DNA of 64,000 bases from Amycolatopsis cihanbeyliensis (GTDB lineage: Bacteria; Actinomycetota; Actinomycetes; Mycobacteriales; Pseudonocardiaceae): contig NZ_VFML01000001.1 in assembly GCF_006715045.1 (NCBI RefSeq), forward strand, positions 2,262,501 to 2,326,500, written 5' to 3'. A program made the translations under genes and the position numbers. This document shows, in pieces, positions 18,265-25,964 of the stretch (positions within the stretch are counted from its first letter, which is position 1; each line of letters starts with the position of its first letter). The notes beneath the pieces are model-generated. The model did not search any database and had not been told where the DNA came from. It saw nothing but the letters and a program-made list of their open reading frames with translations.

Positions 18265-19744
18265 GGGTCGCCGTGCCGGGACTGTCCGGCACCGGGGTCA
18301 GCCGCACCCGCCACCTGCCGTCCGCGGTCACCGCCGTCCGGCTGCCCCCGTCCCCGCGCTGCCTTGCGATGCCGAACAGTTCGAATACCAGGTCGAGTTC
18401 CGGGTCGGAAAGGGGTTCCCATTCGGACAGCCGGGTTCCGGAGCGCGCCCGCAGCGAGGCCTCGGCGTCCCGGCGTGCCGCGATCGCCTCCGCCCTGGCG
18501 CGGCGGGCCGCGGCCCGCCCGGCCGAGTAGTCGACTGCCTGGGCCCGCCGCCCGACCGCCGCCTTCACGCCTTGCTCCCGGTACCGCGCGGTGACCGGGG
18601 CGGCGGGGGCGTCCGCCCAAGTCCGGGTGTGGTCGTCCGCCGCGTCGGAGGCCAGCAGCAGGTGCCGCGCGGGGAAGACGCCCACGGCGGTGTCCCACAT
18701 CCGCCAGGCGGCCTCGTCGTCCTGCGCCCGCTCGATGGCTTGCGCCAGCCGCAGCAGCTCGGCACGGCGGGTGACCACGCCGCCGGTGTCCATCAGGATG
18801 TGCATGTTGCGCGCCCAGGGCGCCACCAGGTCGCGCAGCTGCCGGCGCAGCCGCCGGGCCTGCGCGTCCGCGCCGGAGAACCACGCGGACAGCGCGGTCC
18901 AGGTGCGCGACCAGCGCGCGGCCTGGCCGTGCACCAGGTCGTCCGTGGTGTCCTCGCCCTGCGCGGACCGCACGCAGGCCCGCCACACCGGCTCGGTGAG
19001 CACCTCCGCCAACTCGCCGATGAGCGTGGCGATCCGGGGAGTGTGCACGTCCACCTGCTCGCCCCAGAGCGCGATGTAGGACTTGAGCGTGCGCCACAGC
19101 ACGTCCTGCTTCTCCGGATCGGGACCGCCGGATAGGGCGTGCGCCAGGCTGCGCTGCCAGGTGCGGGCCGCGGCCGCCATGCCCTGGTGCAGGCTGATGA
19201 TCTGCTGGTACTCCCCGGCCGCGTCCCGGTAGCGATGCTCGCGCACCGCACGGGCGAAGGTCTCCAGCCGGTCCCGGATGGCCTGCGGGGCCAGGGTCAG
19301 GTCGGCAGCCGCGTCCTCGTCGGCATCCTGCTCCTGGGTCCAGAACGTGTGCAGCCGCGCGGCCTGCGGGGTGAGCTGGTACCGGTCGCGGCGGCGCAGG
19401 AAGTCCTCACCCGTGCGCGCGGGGTCCTGCCATCGGGTGAGTACACCCCACTTGACCAGCCGGTCCAGCCGGGCATCCAGCCCGAACCGGTCCTCGCCGG
19501 TCAGTTCGTCGGCCAGCTCGGCCGGCAGTCGCTCGGCAAGGTAGGTACGAACCCTGGCCAGCACGTCGTCGAAGGAGACTCCGGTGAGGCTGGTGTCCTG
19601 CGCTTCCAGCAGGACCTCGACGATCGCCCGGTACTGCGCGGCGAACCGGGAGACCAGGTACGCCGGAACGAGGTCCTGACCGGGCAGGTGCGCGGCCCAC
19701 AGGTCGGACTGGCTGTGCTCCGGTAACTCCTCGTCCTCGGTCAC
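18110..19744 (-). pseudogene. jetA: Wadjet type II JetA-like protein (TIGR02677, DUF2397), C-terminal end replaced
   Basis: A GTG at 19744 opens a frame matching TIGR02677 for about 490 residues (SRFAAQYRAIVEVLLEAQD, RDRYQLTPQAARLH, VDYSAGRAAARRARAEA, GRWRVRLTPVP). JetA is the kleisin-like partner of the Wadjet SMC complex. After about 18270 the frame reads out of phase through the remnant of jetC, giving a meaningless arginine- and glycine-rich tail up to 18110. About 20-30 native C-terminal residues seem to be missing. The following jetB (TIGR02678) gene is absent. Confidence 0.82.
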
Positions 19745-19769
19745 CAGGCCCAGGGTAGTCGGGCCGGTG

Positions 19770-19979
19770 TCACCCGATCCGGTGGCGCAACGCCGACCAC
19801 GCCCGCGGCCCGGCGACCAGCACCCCACCGGCCGCCCCGAGCTTCGAGTCCCGGATCACCCGGCCACCCCCCGGCAGCGCCGCGAGTTCCACACACTCGT
19901 TGCCGCCGCCGGATCCGGTGCTGTAACTGGACTTCCGCCACCGCAACGCCGCGAGCGAGCCACCCATGCCTTCGTTCAT
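19770..19979 (-). CDS. DUF397 domain protein
   Basis: This 69-residue protein carries LRWRKSSYSTGSGGGNECVELAAL and VIRDSKLG, the diagnostic pattern of DUF397. These small proteins are partners of Scr1-type helix-turn-helix regulators in a module widespread in mycelial actinobacteria. It lies 38 bp downstream of such a regulator. The start could be Met1 or Met5. Confidence 0.9.
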   Translation of the reverse strand: MNEGMGGSLAALRWRKSSYSTGSGGGNECVELAALPGGGRVIRDSKLGAAGGVLVAGPRAWSALRHRIG

Positions 19980-20017
19980 CGCCGCATCTCACCGTTCCAT
20001 GGGGTTACCTGCCGGTA

Positions 20018-20902
20018 TCAGGTCCCGAAATCGGCCGCCGCGTCCAGAATCAGCGCCTTGGAGGCTGGCAGGTTCAGTGCGGCGACCTTCCGCCGGTCCC
20101 ACTCCACCATATAGGGCTCGGTGGCCGCGGGACGGTCGCGGTAGAACGCCTCGCTGTGCCCGTGCACCTGGACCATGTCGCTGGCCGGACCACTGGCGAA
20201 CCTGAGCGCGTAGAACGTGGAATCGATGCCCGGGTAGGCGCCCGCGGAGATGGGCTGCACCTGGATCTCCACATTCGGCAGGTCACAGGCCTGTGCCAGG
20301 CTGAGCAACTGCCTGCGCATGACTTCCGGCCCGCCGACCGGTAGCCGCAACGCGAACTCGTGGATGATCGCCCGGATCTTCGGCGCACCGGCCTTGCTGA
20401 CCACCTGCTGCCTGCTCCGGCGCAGGCGCACCAGCTCATCCACCCGCTCGCTGGTCTGCAGGTCGCCGTTGCTCAGCCACAGCGTGCGCATGTACTCCTC
20501 GGTCTGGAAGTACAGCGGGATCGCGCTGAGCGTCACCGCCAGGATCTCGATCGCTTCGTCCCGCTCCAACTCCAGGAACGCCCGATCCTTTACCGGTAGA
20601 AACAGCGGGAACTCGCCACGCTTGGTACCCGCGCGAGCCTCCCTGGCCAGTTCCAGCAGCACGTCCAGTTCGTCGCGGTTGATGCCGTAGGCCCTGGCCA
20701 GGATCTCCACCTCCTGCCGCTTGAACTTGTTCTCGCCGCGCTCCTTGCGGGTCAGCGTCGGCCCGGTGATCTCGATCAGCTCCGCGGCCGCGTCCCGGTC
20801 CATCCCGGCCTCCTTGCGGAAGCTCCGTAGGGCCGCGCCGAGCTGCCGTCGCTGGCCGATCGCGCTGTCGTCACTGCTGGTCAAGGCGAACCACTCCATC
20901 AT
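20018..20902 (-). CDS. Scr1-family helix-turn-helix regulator (XRE N-terminus, DUF5753)
   Basis: This protein of about 294 residues has an N-terminal XRE helix-turn-helix (LGAALRSFRKEAGMDRDAAAELIEITGPTLTRKERG, about residues 18-55) and a C-terminal DUF5753 domain (IPLYFQTEEYMRTLW, YALRFASGPASDMVQVHG). With the adjacent DUF397 gene it forms the usual regulator/partner pair, sometimes called toxin-antitoxin-like. The start is ATG at 20902 or 20899. Upstream lies a cluster of palindromes that is probably its own operator. Confidence 0.9.
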   Translation of the reverse strand: MMEWFALTSSDDSAIGQRRQLGAALRSFRKEAGMDRDAAAELIEITGPTLTRKERGENKFKRQEVEILARAYGINRDELDVLLELAREARAGTKRGEFPLFLPVKDRAFLELERDEAIEILAVTLSAIPLYFQTEEYMRTLWLSNGDLQTSERVDELVRLRRSRQQVVSKAGAPKIRAIIHEFALRLPVGGPEVMRRQLLSLAQACDLPNVEIQVQPISAGAYPGIDSTFYALRFASGPASDMVQVHGHSEAFYRDRPAATEPYMVEWDRRKVAALNLPASKALILDAAADFGT

Positions 20903-20932
20903 TCGTGCGGACAGGACCCACGTGCGTTCCGA

Positions 20933-20949
20933 ACGTACATACCGTACGT
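20933..20949. promoter_or_regulatory. Perfect palindromic operator ACGTAC-N5-GTACGT
   Basis: Six-base arms are exact reverse complements around ATACC. The site begins 31 bp upstream of the Scr1 regulator start. A weaker overlapping version (ACGTGC-N5-GAACGT, 20920-20936) shares its left edge. Autoregulation by the neighbouring regulator is inferred from position. Confidence 0.6.
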
Positions 20950-20984
20950 AGCCAAATTCCGCACCCGATTCACCCGTTGTACAC

Positions 20985-21001
20985 ACGTACTTTCTGCACG
21001 T
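20985..21001. promoter_or_regulatory. Second copy of the operator, ACGTAC-N5-GCACGT
   Basis: The same architecture and spacing as the site at 20933, with one mismatch in the right arm. It lies 52 bp from the first, close to five helical turns, which would place both on one DNA face. It falls between the regulator and the divergent ORF at 21048. Confidence 0.5.
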
Positions 21002-21047
21002 GCGTGTTTTACTGCTGAGGTACCAACCCGCGCTAGGCCACAAGGAC

Positions 21048-21323
21048 GTGTCCGATGCCCCCGAGGACCGTCACCGAGCTACCCCCTGTGGCCCAGCACC
21101 CCCTGGACAGCGGCGGCCCGGCCGGGGCGTCGGCGACCGGCCACGCCCGGGCACCCGCGTCCGAATCGAGGACCGCACCAGGGACGCGGGCCGCCTCGGC
21201 ACCGTGACCTACTACGAGGGCCAGTGGCGCAGCAGCACCTTCCCGGTCCGCCTCGACCACAACGGCGTGACCGGCATGTACCTGACCACCGACGTAGTCG
21301 AACTACCCAACCCACCCCACTAG
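21048..21323 (+). CDS. Hypothetical protein, divergent from the Scr1 regulator
   Basis: This ORF encodes about 91 residues. Its C-terminal half looks protein-like (TRVRIEDRTRDAGRLGTVTYYEGQWRSSTFPVRLD), but it belongs to no family I recognise. The GTG at 21048 follows AAGGA very closely. A GTG at 21000 is in frame but overlaps an operator copy, so the start is uncertain. Frame use in the N-terminal 40 residues is not clearly coding. Confidence 0.4.
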   Translation: MSDAPEDRHRATPCGPAPPGQRRPGRGVGDRPRPGTRVRIEDRTRDAGRLGTVTYYEGQWRSSTFPVRLDHNGVTGMYLTTDVVELPNPPH

Positions 21324-21359
21324 TGCTACGATTGCTACACCAACCACGGAGGTGCCACC

Positions 21360-21614
21360 ATGAGCCGCACGATCCCGCACCGCGAACTACGGAACAACAG
21401 CAGTGCCGTGCTGCGCGAGGTGCAGGCCGGGGAACGCATCGACATCAGTAACCACGGCGAGATCGTGGCCGTCCTGGTGCCGCCGAACCCGCACCATCGG
21501 GACTCCCTGCGCGTCCGCAAGGCCCGCGTGACGGGCGGACTCTCCGACCTGCCGCGCGCCCGCATCGGCCAGCCTGCCCAGGAGTCGCTGGATGACCTCC
21601 GGGGCGAGCGGTGA
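21360..21614 (+). CDS. Phd/YefM-family antitoxin
   Basis: This 84-residue protein starts SRTIPHRELRNNSSAVLREVQAGERIDISNHGEIVAVLVP, the Phd/YefM DNA-binding fold, followed by a toxin-wrapping tail. The ATG follows GGAGGTG. It overlaps the downstream PIN toxin start by 4 bp (GTGA), the standard coupled antitoxin-toxin order. TGCTAC direct repeats at 21324-21338 may be part of its promoter or operator. Confidence 0.92.
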   Translation: MSRTIPHRELRNNSSAVLREVQAGERIDISNHGEIVAVLVPPNPHHRDSLRVRKARVTGGLSDLPRARIGQPAQESLDDLRGER

Positions 21615-22003
21615 GGTGCTACGTCGAGACCTCGGCCGCGGTGAAATTGCTGGTCGAGGAGCCGGAGTCGGCGGCGCTCGCCGGTTACCTCGACGGGCAG
21701 GTCAACGACGGCGTCGAGCTGATCTCCAGCGTGCTGCTGGAGACCGAGCTCCGGCGCTTCGCCGCGCGCCACGACCTACCCCAGTCCGCCGTCTCCGCAC
21801 TCCTCGACCGCCTCGCCATCGCCGATGTGGACCGGGCGATCTTCTTCGAGGCTGGCATCCTCCCCGGCCCCCACCTGCGCAGCCTGGACGCCCTGCACAT
21901 CGCCGTCGCCGTCCGCACCGAGTCCGACTCGATGATCGCCTACGACACCCGCCAAACCGAAGCCGCCCGCACCGTCGGCCTCCGCGTCACCGCACCACGC
22001 TGA
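21611..22003 (+). CDS. PIN-domain ribonuclease toxin (VapC-like)
   Basis: This 130-residue PIN domain shows its acidic residues in CYVETSA (Glu in place of the usual first Asp in DTS/DTN), LLETELRRFAARH and LRSLDALHIAVA, with a terminal D in IAYDTRQTEAA. It cleaves RNA when freed from the Phd-type partner encoded immediately upstream. The first active-site Asp replaced by Glu is seen in this subgroup but may lower activity. Confidence 0.9.
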   Translation: MRCYVETSAAVKLLVEEPESAALAGYLDGQVNDGVELISSVLLETELRRFAARHDLPQSAVSALLDRLAIADVDRAIFFEAGILPGPHLRSLDALHIAVAVRTESDSMIAYDTRQTEAARTVGLRVTAPR

Positions 22004-22016
22004 ACACAACAGCGAC

Positions 22017-22063
22017 AGCATTCCTTACATCTGGGTGCAAGAAATGCTGCGAGGAGATGTAAG
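22017..22063. promoter_or_regulatory. Nested inverted repeats upstream of abiEi (probable autoregulatory operator)
   Basis: Outer arms CAGCATT (22016-22022) and AATGCTG (22043-22049) interleave with a perfect 9-bp pair CTTACATCT (22024-22032) and AGATGTAAG (22055-22063). The block fills the space between the PIN toxin stop and the abiEi start. AbiEi antitoxins are known to repress their own operons by binding inverted repeats. Confidence 0.6.
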
Positions 22064-22072
22064 CTTTGCTGC

Positions 22073-22909
22073 ATGGACATGGTTCGGGCGCTGGAACTGC
22101 TCAGCGGGTACACCGCTGGCCAATGGGGCCTGGTGACCACCCGACAGGCACTGCCCCTGGGGGTGGACGATGTCACGCTGCACCGGCTCAAGGCCGCGGG
22201 CCTGCTGGAGACGGTGCGTCACGGAGTACACGCGATGACCTCCTCCGTAGCGTCCGAGGCGCGTCCCGAACAAGCCGCCTGGCTGAGCCTGCGCCCCGAG
22301 ATGGCGGCCTGGGAACGCCCCAAACTCGATCACGATGGCGGCGTGATCTCCCACCAGTCGGCCGCTCGACTACATGGCCTTGGCGACCTGCCGAATACTC
22401 GCGTCGAGATGACGGTTCCCCGCAGGCGCACGATGCGCGACCCAGGTGTATGGCTACGGAAAGCGAAACTGACGGAGCCCGAGGTGACAGTGCTCGACGG
22501 ACTTCCTGTCACAACCCCGGTACGCACGATTCAGGATCTACTTGACCGGAATACCGACAGCAGCCATATCGCAACCATCATCAGACAAGCCGTGGAAGCG
22601 GGCCAAGTCCGAATCGATCAGTTACCCGAACAGATCTCTCCGTTCGCGCGACGTTATGGAGCCAGGCCCGGAGACGGCACGGAACTTCTGACCCAGCTAC
22701 TCGCACAGATCGGGCTCTCTATCCACGAGCTGGCAACACGCCATTCGGGAATTGCCTGGGGGCAGTTGAGCGGCATCGGCTGGGCGGATCTCGAGAACGC
22801 GAACGTCACCTGGGGGCAACTGGCCACCGTCGCACCGGAACTCGCTCAACGGTTCTTGCGCGACCCGGCCGAGCGAAAATCCACCCCCGAACCGAACGAC
22901 GGAACATGA
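22073..22909 (+). CDS. AbiEi-like type IV antitoxin
   Basis: This 278-residue protein has an N-terminal winged helix (GQWGLVTTRQALPLGVDDVTLHRLKAAGLLETVRHGVHAM) and a central AbiEi antitoxin domain (ISHQSAARLHGLGDL, TTPVRTIQDLLDR). The C-terminal stretch contains a loose repeat (IAWGQLSGIGWADLENANVTWGQL) of unknown role. It overlaps abiEii by 4 bp. A TTA codon lies at 22622 and GC bias is weaker than in flanking genes, consistent with transfer. AbiEi neutralises AbiEii and represses the operon. Confidence 0.88.
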   Translation: MDMVRALELLSGYTAGQWGLVTTRQALPLGVDDVTLHRLKAAGLLETVRHGVHAMTSSVASEARPEQAAWLSLRPEMAAWERPKLDHDGGVISHQSAARLHGLGDLPNTRVEMTVPRRRTMRDPGVWLRKAKLTEPEVTVLDGLPVTTPVRTIQDLLDRNTDSSHIATIIRQAVEAGQVRIDQLPEQISPFARRYGARPGDGTELLTQLLAQIGLSIHELATRHSGIAWGQLSGIGWADLENANVTWGQLATVAPELAQRFLRDPAERKSTPEPNDGT

Positions 22910-23832
22910 CCCGAAAACCGCCACTCAGTCCGCACGCCTTTACCAGTTCACTGAAAGCTCGTGCCGCCAATACCTCGAAAGTCACCGGTGTTCCCACCGG
23001 TGAACTCTTGGAGCGCTACTACCATCGTCGCCTGTTGGCTCGGGTCTTCCACGCCGATCCTGACAAGTGGGTCCTGAAAGGTGGCCAAGCCCTCCTCGTA
23101 CGGTGGCCAAGGGCGCGGTACTCGACAGACGTCGACCTGTTACGAACCGTCGATGAGGCCACCATTGACGAGACCGTGTCCGCGTTGATTGCTGCGGTCT
23201 CGACGGACCTTGACGACGACCTGCGCTTCGATCACCATGACACGTCCCGTGAAACGGCAGCGGACAGGCCTTCCCGGAAAGTGCGGTTCAAGGTCATGTT
23301 CGGTCTGCGTCAGCTGTCCACGGTGAGCGTCGACGTAGTGGTGACTGGACTTCAGCCTCGGGGAGAACTGCTCGTCGAGCCATTGGACCCACCATTCTCA
23401 GTCGACTCCGGTCCGTGGCCAACGGTGCGCATGTGGCCATTGGAAGATCACGTCGCGGATAAGATCGCGGCGATGTACGAACGCCATGGTGCACGGTTGC
23501 TGCCATCAACCAGATTCAAGGACCTGGTCGACCTGGTACTCATCGCGAACAAGTCCTCGTTGAGCGGCACGGTTACCCACGCCGCGCTACACGCAGAGGT
23601 GCACCGGCGGCAAGCCGCCGGCACACAGTTAGTGCTCCCCGAGACCTTTGTTGTCCCCAGCCCCGTCTGGCCAGCTGGCTATCGCGCTGAAGCCGCCAAG
23701 GCTCACGAACTACCTATGCCGTTCCGGACAATGGACGGCGCCACTCCGTTGGCGGACGCGTTCATCAGTCCATTGCTGCGGCAACACGGCCCTGCGGGTA
23801 GATGGCAGTGCGAGCGTCGCGAATGGTGCTGA
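22906..23832 (+). CDS. AbiEii/AbiGii nucleotidyltransferase toxin
   Basis: This 308-residue toxin has the nucleotidyltransferase core DKWVLKGGQALLVRW followed by ARYSTDVDLLR, providing the GG...D-x-D catalytic motif, and a second region WPLEDHVADKIAAMYERHG. Family members add nucleotides to tRNA acceptor ends or other targets and arrest growth. TTA codons occur at 23140 and 23629. The stop overlaps the next small ORF start (TGATG). Confidence 0.9.
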   Translation: MTRKPPLSPHAFTSSLKARAANTSKVTGVPTGELLERYYHRRLLARVFHADPDKWVLKGGQALLVRWPRARYSTDVDLLRTVDEATIDETVSALIAAVSTDLDDDLRFDHHDTSRETAADRPSRKVRFKVMFGLRQLSTVSVDVVVTGLQPRGELLVEPLDPPFSVDSGPWPTVRMWPLEDHVADKIAAMYERHGARLLPSTRFKDLVDLVLIANKSSLSGTVTHAALHAEVHRRQAAGTQLVLPETFVVPSPVWPAGYRAEAAKAHELPMPFRTMDGATPLADAFISPLLRQHGPAGRWQCERREWC

Positions 23833-23951
23833 TGGCGGCTCAGGGTGTTCCGTTATCCGGCGCGTCCCCTCGCCCATCCGCGAGCCTGATCCGCGCCGCG
23901 GTTCGGGACGTCGAAGAACTGGTGCAGGACATCCGGGAAGGGGAACGATGA
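23832..23951 (+). CDS. Small coupled ORF between abiEii and the downstream gene (39 aa)
   Basis: The ATG shares one base with the abiEii stop, and the TGA overlaps the next gene's ATG (ATGA), so it is probably translated. The product (MAAQGVPLSG at the start, ELVQDIREGER at the end) has a proline- and serine-rich N-terminus and a charged amphipathic helix. It contains a TTA codon at 23853. No family is recognised; it could be a small partner of the next protein or a remnant of a larger one. Confidence 0.5.
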   Translation: MAAQGVPLSGASPRPSASLIRAAVRDVEELVQDIREGER

Positions 23952-24316
23952 GCAGCACCACGCCGCCTGCCAGGTTCCTCGAACAGGCCCGTGCCGCACT
24001 GCGCGGGAAGCATGCCATTCCGGCCCGCCAGGTGCCGCGGGCCGCAGCCCTGCTGGCACGGCAAGCGCTGGAGGCGCGGGGCGTCGAGATCTGCTGCGCG
24101 CACGGCGCCGAGTTGCGGGCCGCCACAATGCGGTCACGGCTTGTCGTGCTACGAAAGGTCGCTGGCGACAAGGCTGGCGACCTCGCGGGCGTCGCCTGGT
24201 CCGGGCTGAGCAGGTCCTGCCACCATCACGCATACGAACTCAGCCCCACGAGCGGCGAGGTCGGCTACCTGATCGACAACGTCGCGCAGCTACTCCCGGC
24301 CGCGCAAGACCCATGA
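23948..24316 (+). CDS. Uncharacterised helical protein in the AbiE operon, possibly HEPN-like
   Basis: This 122-residue, apparently all-helical protein (RFLEQARAALRGKHAIPARQ, RAAALLARQALE) has a conserved-looking centre, WSGLSRSCHHHAYELSPT. Within it R-S-C-H-H-H fits the R-x4-H spacing of HEPN RNases, and the two-helix layout is compatible. That is an inference from pattern only. It is translationally coupled to the small ORF and thus to abiEii. Confidence 0.55.
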   Translation: MSSTTPPARFLEQARAALRGKHAIPARQVPRAAALLARQALEARGVEICCAHGAELRAATMRSRLVVLRKVAGDKAGDLAGVAWSGLSRSCHHHAYELSPTSGEVGYLIDNVAQLLPAAQDP

Positions 24317-24467
24317 CCGCTCACCGCGGCGACCGATGCCGAGCCACCTCGGGTACGTCACCCTCGACGAGGGTGGACAGGTGCAGTCGAAGAACGCCGC
24401 ACCACGGCGGGGCGTACGGTGCACGGCCTAGGAAAACGTAGTGGTCATCTGGTCGCTGCCGCGATGG

Positions 24468-24623
24468 TCACGTAGACGATCGGCCACGGTCATTCGGCAC
24501 GCGCAACCCCTTCGCCGGGAGGTCGGCGTACCAGTTCGGTGTTCTGTATTGACCGAACACCGAACGCTCCGCCCCACCGGCCCCGGTAAGATCTCCCATT
24601 TGCTGCGCTGAGTCGAGGCTCAT
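24468..24623 (-). CDS. Possible small ORF (51 aa) in the gap after the AbiE operon
   Basis: The 321-bp gap 24317-24637 contains only this ORF, beginning MSLDSAQQMGDL and containing FGQYRTPNWYADLPAKG, which looks protein-like but matches no family I know. It includes an 11-bp inverted repeat. It may be a real small protein or a gene fragment. Confidence 0.3.
   Translation of the reverse strand: MSLDSAQQMGDLTGAGGAERSVFGQYRTPNWYADLPAKGLRVPNDRGRSST
24534..24565. repeat. 11-bp perfect inverted repeat
   Basis: GTTCGGTGTTC and GAACACCGAAC are separated by 10 bp. It could be a terminator for the flanking transcripts or an operator. There is no T-tract. Confidence 0.55.
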
Positions 24624-24637
24624 TCCGTCGCCTCTGC

Positions 24638-25072
24638 CTACCCGTAGCCTGGACAAATTGTGAAGTACGCAACATGCACCGGCCTGATGTGCTCGAAGTG
24701 CCGCCGGTCTACCGTCGCGATCTCCGTTGTCTTCACACGCTCCGCGGTGGCCACGACGGCGTCGTCGGCTATGCCCAGCGGCCAGTCCGAGCACTGCCGC
24801 ATCAGCACGGCCATCCGTTGGAAGTCGTCATCCATCGGATAGTAGATCTTGAACTGCGTGGACTTCAGCAACTCCTCGATGAACGCGGCCTCAGCCTGGC
24901 CGCCAAGATACTTCTCAATTAACTGGCAGACCTCGGTCAACACCAACGACGGGATCAGCAAATCTCGTGTAGCGACGGTATTCAACCATGCGGCAACCGC
25001 CTGGTGATGGCGGTCTTTCGCGTTGGCTATAGCAATAAGTGGGCCAGCGTCGACCACAATCGGACGGACCAT
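24638..25072 (-). CDS. PIN-domain ribonuclease toxin (VapC-like)
   Basis: This 144-residue PIN domain reads PIVVDAGPLIAIANAKDRHH, with the first Asp, SLVLTEVCQLIEKYLG with a Glu, and WPLGIADDAVVATAERVKTTEIATVDRRHFEHI with the remaining acidic residues. All four positions appear intact. An ORF ending 25 bp upstream on the same strand is the candidate antitoxin. Confidence 0.88.
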   Translation of the reverse strand: MVRPIVVDAGPLIAIANAKDRHHQAVAAWLNTVATRDLLIPSLVLTEVCQLIEKYLGGQAEAAFIEELLKSTQFKIYYPMDDDFQRMAVLMRQCSDWPLGIADDAVVATAERVKTTEIATVDRRHFEHIRPVHVAYFTICPGYG

Positions 25073-25097
25073 CGATAACTACGACACCGTAATAAAC

Positions 25098-25421
25098 TCA
25101 GTCGTCGTCTTGGCCGCGCACAACGGTCTTCACGCGCTCAGACGAGTCAGCGGGCAGATCGAATATGCCCAAGAAGGACGGCGACGGGTAAGGTCCCTGT
25201 GCAGCCGGGTCGGCTGGTGCGCTGGGTGCAGGCTTACGAACACCGGTACGACCAGCAAGGGCCGTCTTCACACCGACCCCAGATTTGCCGGCAACCAGCC
25301 TCGCCTTCTTCTTCGGCGTGAAGGCCGACGGCTTGTACAGGCCGCTCGCAGCAGACCTCGTCCGACCAGACATCCCAGTCGGCGCGTCATGCTTGTGCTG
25401 CTCACTACCGATGGTCCTCAT
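25098..25421 (-). CDS. Candidate antitoxin for the adjacent PIN toxin
   Basis: This 107-residue, lysine-rich basic protein (FTPKKKARLVAGKSGVGVKTAL) ends SFLGIFDLPADSSERVKTVVRGQDDD. A PSF-x-G...PAD...acidic ending resembles the toxin-wrapping tails of antitoxins encoded before PIN toxins. I recognise no DNA-binding fold. Position and the tail suggest the role; the start is uncertain (Met1 or Met17). Confidence 0.5.
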   Translation of the reverse strand: MRTIGSEQHKHDAPTGMSGRTRSAASGLYKPSAFTPKKKARLVAGKSGVGVKTALAGRTGVRKPAPSAPADPAAQGPYPSPSFLGIFDLPADSSERVKTVVRGQDDD

Positions 25422-25508
25422 TTACATGTCCGACCCATCACCAGGCAGCCAGCGTCAGCTAATATCAACAACCGTTGAAAATGCCACCCTTGCGCACGCC
25501 GACACAGT

Positions 25509-25565
25509 GATCAGGCTTCGGCGGCGAGCTGGCCACAGGCGACGACGGTTTCCTGGCCACGCGTG
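25509..25565. repeat. Displaced copy of the rlmN 3' end
   Basis: Fifty of 57 bases match the terminal part of rlmN (26238-26294), with the first 26 bases identical. Read on the minus strand it encodes [16 protein letters not shown] and a stop, against [16 protein letters not shown] in the intact gene. The mazEF pair lies between the two copies, as expected for an insertion that replaced the gene's 3' end. Confidence 0.85.
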
Positions 25566-25586
25566 CGCTTGTTCACCGGCACGCGT

Positions 25587-25614
25587 CTCCTGCAACTCGA
25601 CTCCTGCAACTCGA
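25587..25614. repeat. Exact 14-bp tandem repeat downstream of mazF
   Basis: CTCCTGCAACTCGA occurs twice head to tail, directly before the mazF stop codon region and next to the rlmN tail remnant. It is probably a slippage product at the insertion edge. Confidence 0.8.
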
Positions 25615-25619
25615 CGCGG

Positions 25620-25964
25620 TCACAGGCCCAGGACCTGTCTGAGCCCTGCGTCAACCTCACGCATCAGCGCAAGGGGTACGTCGCCTACATGCTGAGCGAG
25701 ATCAGGCTTGTTCAACGTGACCAGCGCCGTGACGTTCACGACCGAGTCCCGGGGCAGGCTGGTCGCTGCCGAGGGCAGGAACACGCTCCCCGGCGCGGCG
25801 GCCAGTTTGGTGTTGGAGGTGAGTACCGCCACGAGGACGGTCGACAGCCTGCTGGCGTTGTAGGGGTCCGACTGGATGACAAGTACGGGACGACGTTTGG
25901 CGGGCCGCGAGCCCTCGGGTTCACCGAGATCGGCCCAATGGATGCCGCCCCGTTCGATCACCAC
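25620..25964 (-). CDS. mazF: MazF/PemK-family endoribonuclease toxin
   Basis: This 114-residue protein starts IERGGIHWADLGEPEGSRPAKRRPVLVIQSDPYN and continues [12 protein letters not shown] and PRDSVVNVTALVTLNKPDL, the MazF beta-barrel with its conserved R and S/T active-site positions. It cleaves mRNA at short motifs. It overlaps the antitoxin gene by 7 bp. Confidence 0.93.
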   Translation of the reverse strand: MVIERGGIHWADLGEPEGSRPAKRRPVLVIQSDPYNASRLSTVLVAVLTSNTKLAAAPGSVFLPSAATSLPRDSVVNVTALVTLNKPDLAQHVGDVPLALMREVDAGLRQVLGL

